A stretch of 61,805 nucleotides of DNA from DASZHJ01 sp035541215. Lineage in GTDB: Bacteria > Pseudomonadota > Alphaproteobacteria > ATCC43930 > CGMCC-115725. Location: NCBI GenBank assembly GCA_035541215.1, contig DATKNV010000142.1, forward strand, positions 1 through 61,805, read 5' to 3'. The position numbers were made by a program, and so were the translations under genes. Each line of letters opens with the position of its first letter. Positions within the stretch are counted from its first letter, which is position 1. A model generated the notes under the pieces. The model made no database searches. It was not told where the DNA came from and worked only from the letters and a program-made list of their open reading frames with translations. Shown in pieces: positions 59,795-61,805 of the stretch.

Positions 59795-60688
59795 ATGAGC
59801 ATGTCCAATCCGCGCGTCCCCTATCAGATGGCGTCCGACCGCAAGCGGCTGCCGCCGCCGCAGCCGGGAAAGCCGCTGATCGTCCACGTCGTCGTCAACG
59901 TCGAGTATTGGCCGTTCGATCAGCCGATGCCGCGCAAGCTGCTGCCGGGACCGCACGGCAACGACAAGATCCCGGACGTACCGAACTTCTCCTGGGTCGA
60001 GTATGGGATGCGGACGGGCCTGCCGCGCATCCTCGAGGCGCTGCGGCGGCGGAGCCTCCCGGCCTCCACCACCATCAACGCGAGCGTCATCGACACTTAT
60101 CCGCGCGCGGCCGAGGCGATGCTGCAAGCGGGCTGGGAATTCATGGGGCATGGCTGGACGCAGAAGGCGCTCCAGAGCGAGCCCGACGAGACCGCGGTCA
60201 TCGACCGCTGCATCGAGCGCATCGAGCGCTTCACGGGAAAGAAGATGCGGGGCTGGCTCGGCGCGGGGCTGAGCGAGACCATGAGTACGCCGGACGTGCT
60301 CAAATCCCGCGGCGTCGATTACCTCTGCGACTGGGTGATCGACGATCTCCCGACCTGGATGCGCACCGAGCACGGGCCGATGATCGCGGCGCCCTACTCG
60401 CTCGACCTCAACGACGGCCCGCTCTGGGCCGGGTGGGGCATGCACTCGAACGTGCAGTACGAGCGCGTGGTCTGGACGCTCGAGACCTTCGAGGCGGAGC
60501 TCGAGCGCAACTGCCGGGTCATGGTGTTGCCGCTCCATCCGCATCTCGTGGGCGTGCCGCACCGCATGAACTGGTTCAACCGCATCCTCGACCTGCTGCT
60601 CGCGCGCGAGGACACCGTCTTCATGAACGGCTCGGCGATCGCGGACTGGTACCGGTCCGTGGAGCCGCCGCCGGAGCTCACGCGCTGA
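59795..60688 (+). CDS. Polysaccharide-deacetylase/allantoinase-like protein
   Basis: A 297-residue NodB-fold protein of the PuuE-like group (VHVVVNVEYWPFDQP, FSWVEYGMRTGLPRILEAL, GWEFMGHGWTQKAL, LPLHPHLVGVPHR). The catalytic Asp of classical deacetylases is replaced in VNVEYW, as in the allantoinase-like branch, so its reaction is uncertain. It is convergent with the amidase gene and overlaps it by 11 bp. Confidence 0.85.
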   Translation: MSMSNPRVPYQMASDRKRLPPPQPGKPLIVHVVVNVEYWPFDQPMPRKLLPGPHGNDKIPDVPNFSWVEYGMRTGLPRILEALRRRSLPASTTINASVIDTYPRAAEAMLQAGWEFMGHGWTQKALQSEPDETAVIDRCIERIERFTGKKMRGWLGAGLSETMSTPDVLKSRGVDYLCDWVIDDLPTWMRTEHGPMIAAPYSLDLNDGPLWAGWGMHSNVQYERVVWTLETFEAELERNCRVMVLPLHPHLVGVPHRMNWFNRILDLLLAREDTVFMNGSAIADWYRSVEPPPELTR

Positions 60689-61805
60689 AAAGCGGCGGCA
60701 CCAGGCCGAGCCCGAGATCCCTCTCGAAGGACGCCGCAATTTCCAGCACGCGCGGCTCGGAGTGGGCCCCGCCGACGATTTGGAGCCCCAGCGGCAGGCC
60801 CAGCTCGTTCGCGCCCATCGGCACGCTGATCGCTGGACAGCCCGCGAAATTCGCGGGGATGCAGAAGGCGCCGGCATTGTCGGGCGCGGGGGCCGCGAAC
60901 GGCGGCGCCGCCTGCGGCGTCGTCGGGGAGACGATCGCGTCCACCTCCTCGAGGCAGCGCGAGAGCTCGAAGGCCGCCACGTCGATGAGGCGGTCCGCGG
61001 CGACGAGCCGCGTCGCGGGCATTCTCAGGCCGTAGTCGAGATATCCCCGCATTTCCGGCGAAAAGCGCTCGGGCGCTTCCCGGTAGAGCGGTCCGTGCGT
61101 GGTGGCGGCCTCGGCCTCGACGCGGACGAATCCGGCGCGCCGGCCCTTCAGGACGTCGTAGGAGGCGAGCTCCACGGTCCTGATCTCCGCACCGAGGCTC
61201 CGCAGCCGCTCGAGTGCCGCTTCGAAGGCGACGCCTACCGCGGGCTCGACACGCTCGGCCGCGAAATTGGCGACGACGCCGAGCCGCACGCCCTCGAGCC
61301 GCCTCGGGGCCGCCGGCTCGTAGCGGACGCTCGGCGCATGGCGGGATTCCGGGCAGCGGGGATCGAAGCCAGCGAGGACGTCGAGCACGATCGCGGCGTC
61401 CGCGACCGTCCGCGTGAGCGGCCCCGCATGGTCGAGGCGATGGCTGAGCGGTACGATGCCGCGCGTGCTGACGAGCCCGAAGCTCGGCTTCAATCCCACG
61501 ACGCCGCAATAGGAGGCGGGGATGCGCACGGAGCCGCCGGTGTCGGTGCCGATCGCGGCGCAGCAGAGACCGGCGGCAACGGCGGCACCGGAGCCGCCGC
61601 TCGAGCCGCCCGGCGAATGCCCGGCGCGATGGGGATTGATCGTGCGGCCATGATGCGGGTTGTCGGTCGTGGCGCCGAGCGCGCCCTCGTGCATGTTGAG
61701 CTTGCCCAGGATCACCGCGCCCGCCGCGCGCAGCCGGCGCACGATCTCCGCGTCCTCCGCGGGTACCCGATAGGGCGCGCCGCCGAAGCCGTTGCTGGTG
61801 GGAAC
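60678..61805 (-). CDS. Amidase (amidase signature family), partial
   Basis: The C-terminal 375 residues of an amidase; the N-terminus with the catalytic Lys lies beyond the window. The signature AGHSPGGSSGGSGAAVAAGL and GTDTGGSVRIPASYCGVVGLKPS contain the cis-Ser and nucleophile Ser. The frame is open to the window edge. Substrate unknown; GatA-like and AtzF-like enzymes share these motifs. Confidence 0.93.
   Translation of the reverse strand, partial: VPTSNGFGGAPYRVPAEDAEIVRRLRAAGAVILGKLNMHEGALGATTDNPHHGRTINPHRAGHSPGGSSGGSGAAVAAGLCCAAIGTDTGGSVRIPASYCGVVGLKPSFGLVSTRGIVPLSHRLDHAGPLTRTVADAAIVLDVLAGFDPRCPESRHAPSVRYEPAAPRRLEGVRLGVVANFAAERVEPAVGVAFEAALERLRSLGAEIRTVELASYDVLKGRRAGFVRVEAEAATTHGPLYREAPERFSPEMRGYLDYGLRMPATRLVAADRLIDVAAFELSRCLEEVDAIVSPTTPQAAPPFAAPAPDNAGAFCIPANFAGCPAISVPMGANELGLPLGLQIVGGAHSEPRVLEIAASFERDLGLGLVPPLFSA

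Noticed and set aside
1..61805. CRISPR array, rRNA genes, riboswitch
   Set aside because: No regularly spaced repeats, no rRNA-like stretches, and no recognisable aptamer core were seen.

Overview
This window looks like chromosomal DNA of a high-GC alphaproteobacterium. The pointers are a FixL/FixJ/FixK-type oxygen-sensing cluster, a class I PHA synthase with a phasin, a hopanoid-associated HpnK, and linked argD, argF, hslO and apaG homologues. The order or genus cannot be fixed from the sequence. No rRNA and no CRISPR array were seen. One tRNA, tRNA-Gly(TCC), sits at about 20.2 kb and divides two different-looking parts.

Left part (1-20.19 kb): accessory, rearranged, and visibly less GC-rich in several stretches (judged by eye, not computed). 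Read on the minus strand it holds a small hypothetical membrane protein, a YhiI/RbbA/YhhJ-type HlyD plus ABC export operon, a PHB/acyl metabolism operon (phaC, MaoC-phosphate acetyltransferase fusion, 3-hydroxybutyryl-CoA dehydrogenase, fabI), a phasin, an HdeA/B-like periplasmic protein and a universal stress protein. A STAS-MlaE/MlaF/MlaD/lipoprotein operon for lipid transport runs on the plus strand. Two gene scars remain: a fabI 3' tail under the start of the HlyD gene, and an acetate-kinase-like N-terminus where ackA would be expected. The stretch ends in IS debris: a 5'-truncated IS5-type transposase and a complete IS3-family element that cut a membrane-protein gene.

Four copies of an FNR/FixK-type palindrome, TTGAY-N4-RTCAA or one step away, lie upstream of the HlyD operon, phaC, the phasin and the usp/mlaE divergent region.

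Right part (20.2-61.8 kb): compact, very high-GC core-like DNA. It contains a GFA protein, hpnK, an MFS transporter, apaG, folE, a lipoprotein, hslO, a fused two-module ABC exporter with a divergent LysR regulator, argF, argD, a class III cyclase with TolB/TPR-like parts, a PEBP protein, a persulfide dioxygenase-rhodanese fusion, an ABC-2 permease, recX, a methyltransferase, a PaaK-like ligase, an MscS channel, a LysE exporter, a sulfite-oxidase-like protein, glutathione peroxidase, a DMT transporter, a cysteine-synthase-like enzyme, a second cyclase with a six-helix histidine-rich membrane part and a [2Fe-2S] domain, a GldA/GldF/GldG-like ABC system with a DUF4340 protein, pirin, small lipoproteins, then fixL, fixJ, a receiver-only protein and a fixK-like regulator, a polysaccharide-deacetylase-like protein and a partial amidase.

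The most interesting reading joins the two ends. The FixLJ-FixK cascade at 56.5-59.6 kb encodes a regulator whose recognition helix (ETVCR) suits exactly the TTGAY-N4-RTCAA boxes in the left part. The left part may therefore be a low-oxygen storage and stress regulon controlled by a cascade about 45 kb away. That link is inference. The boxes, the motif residues and the gene scars are directly visible.
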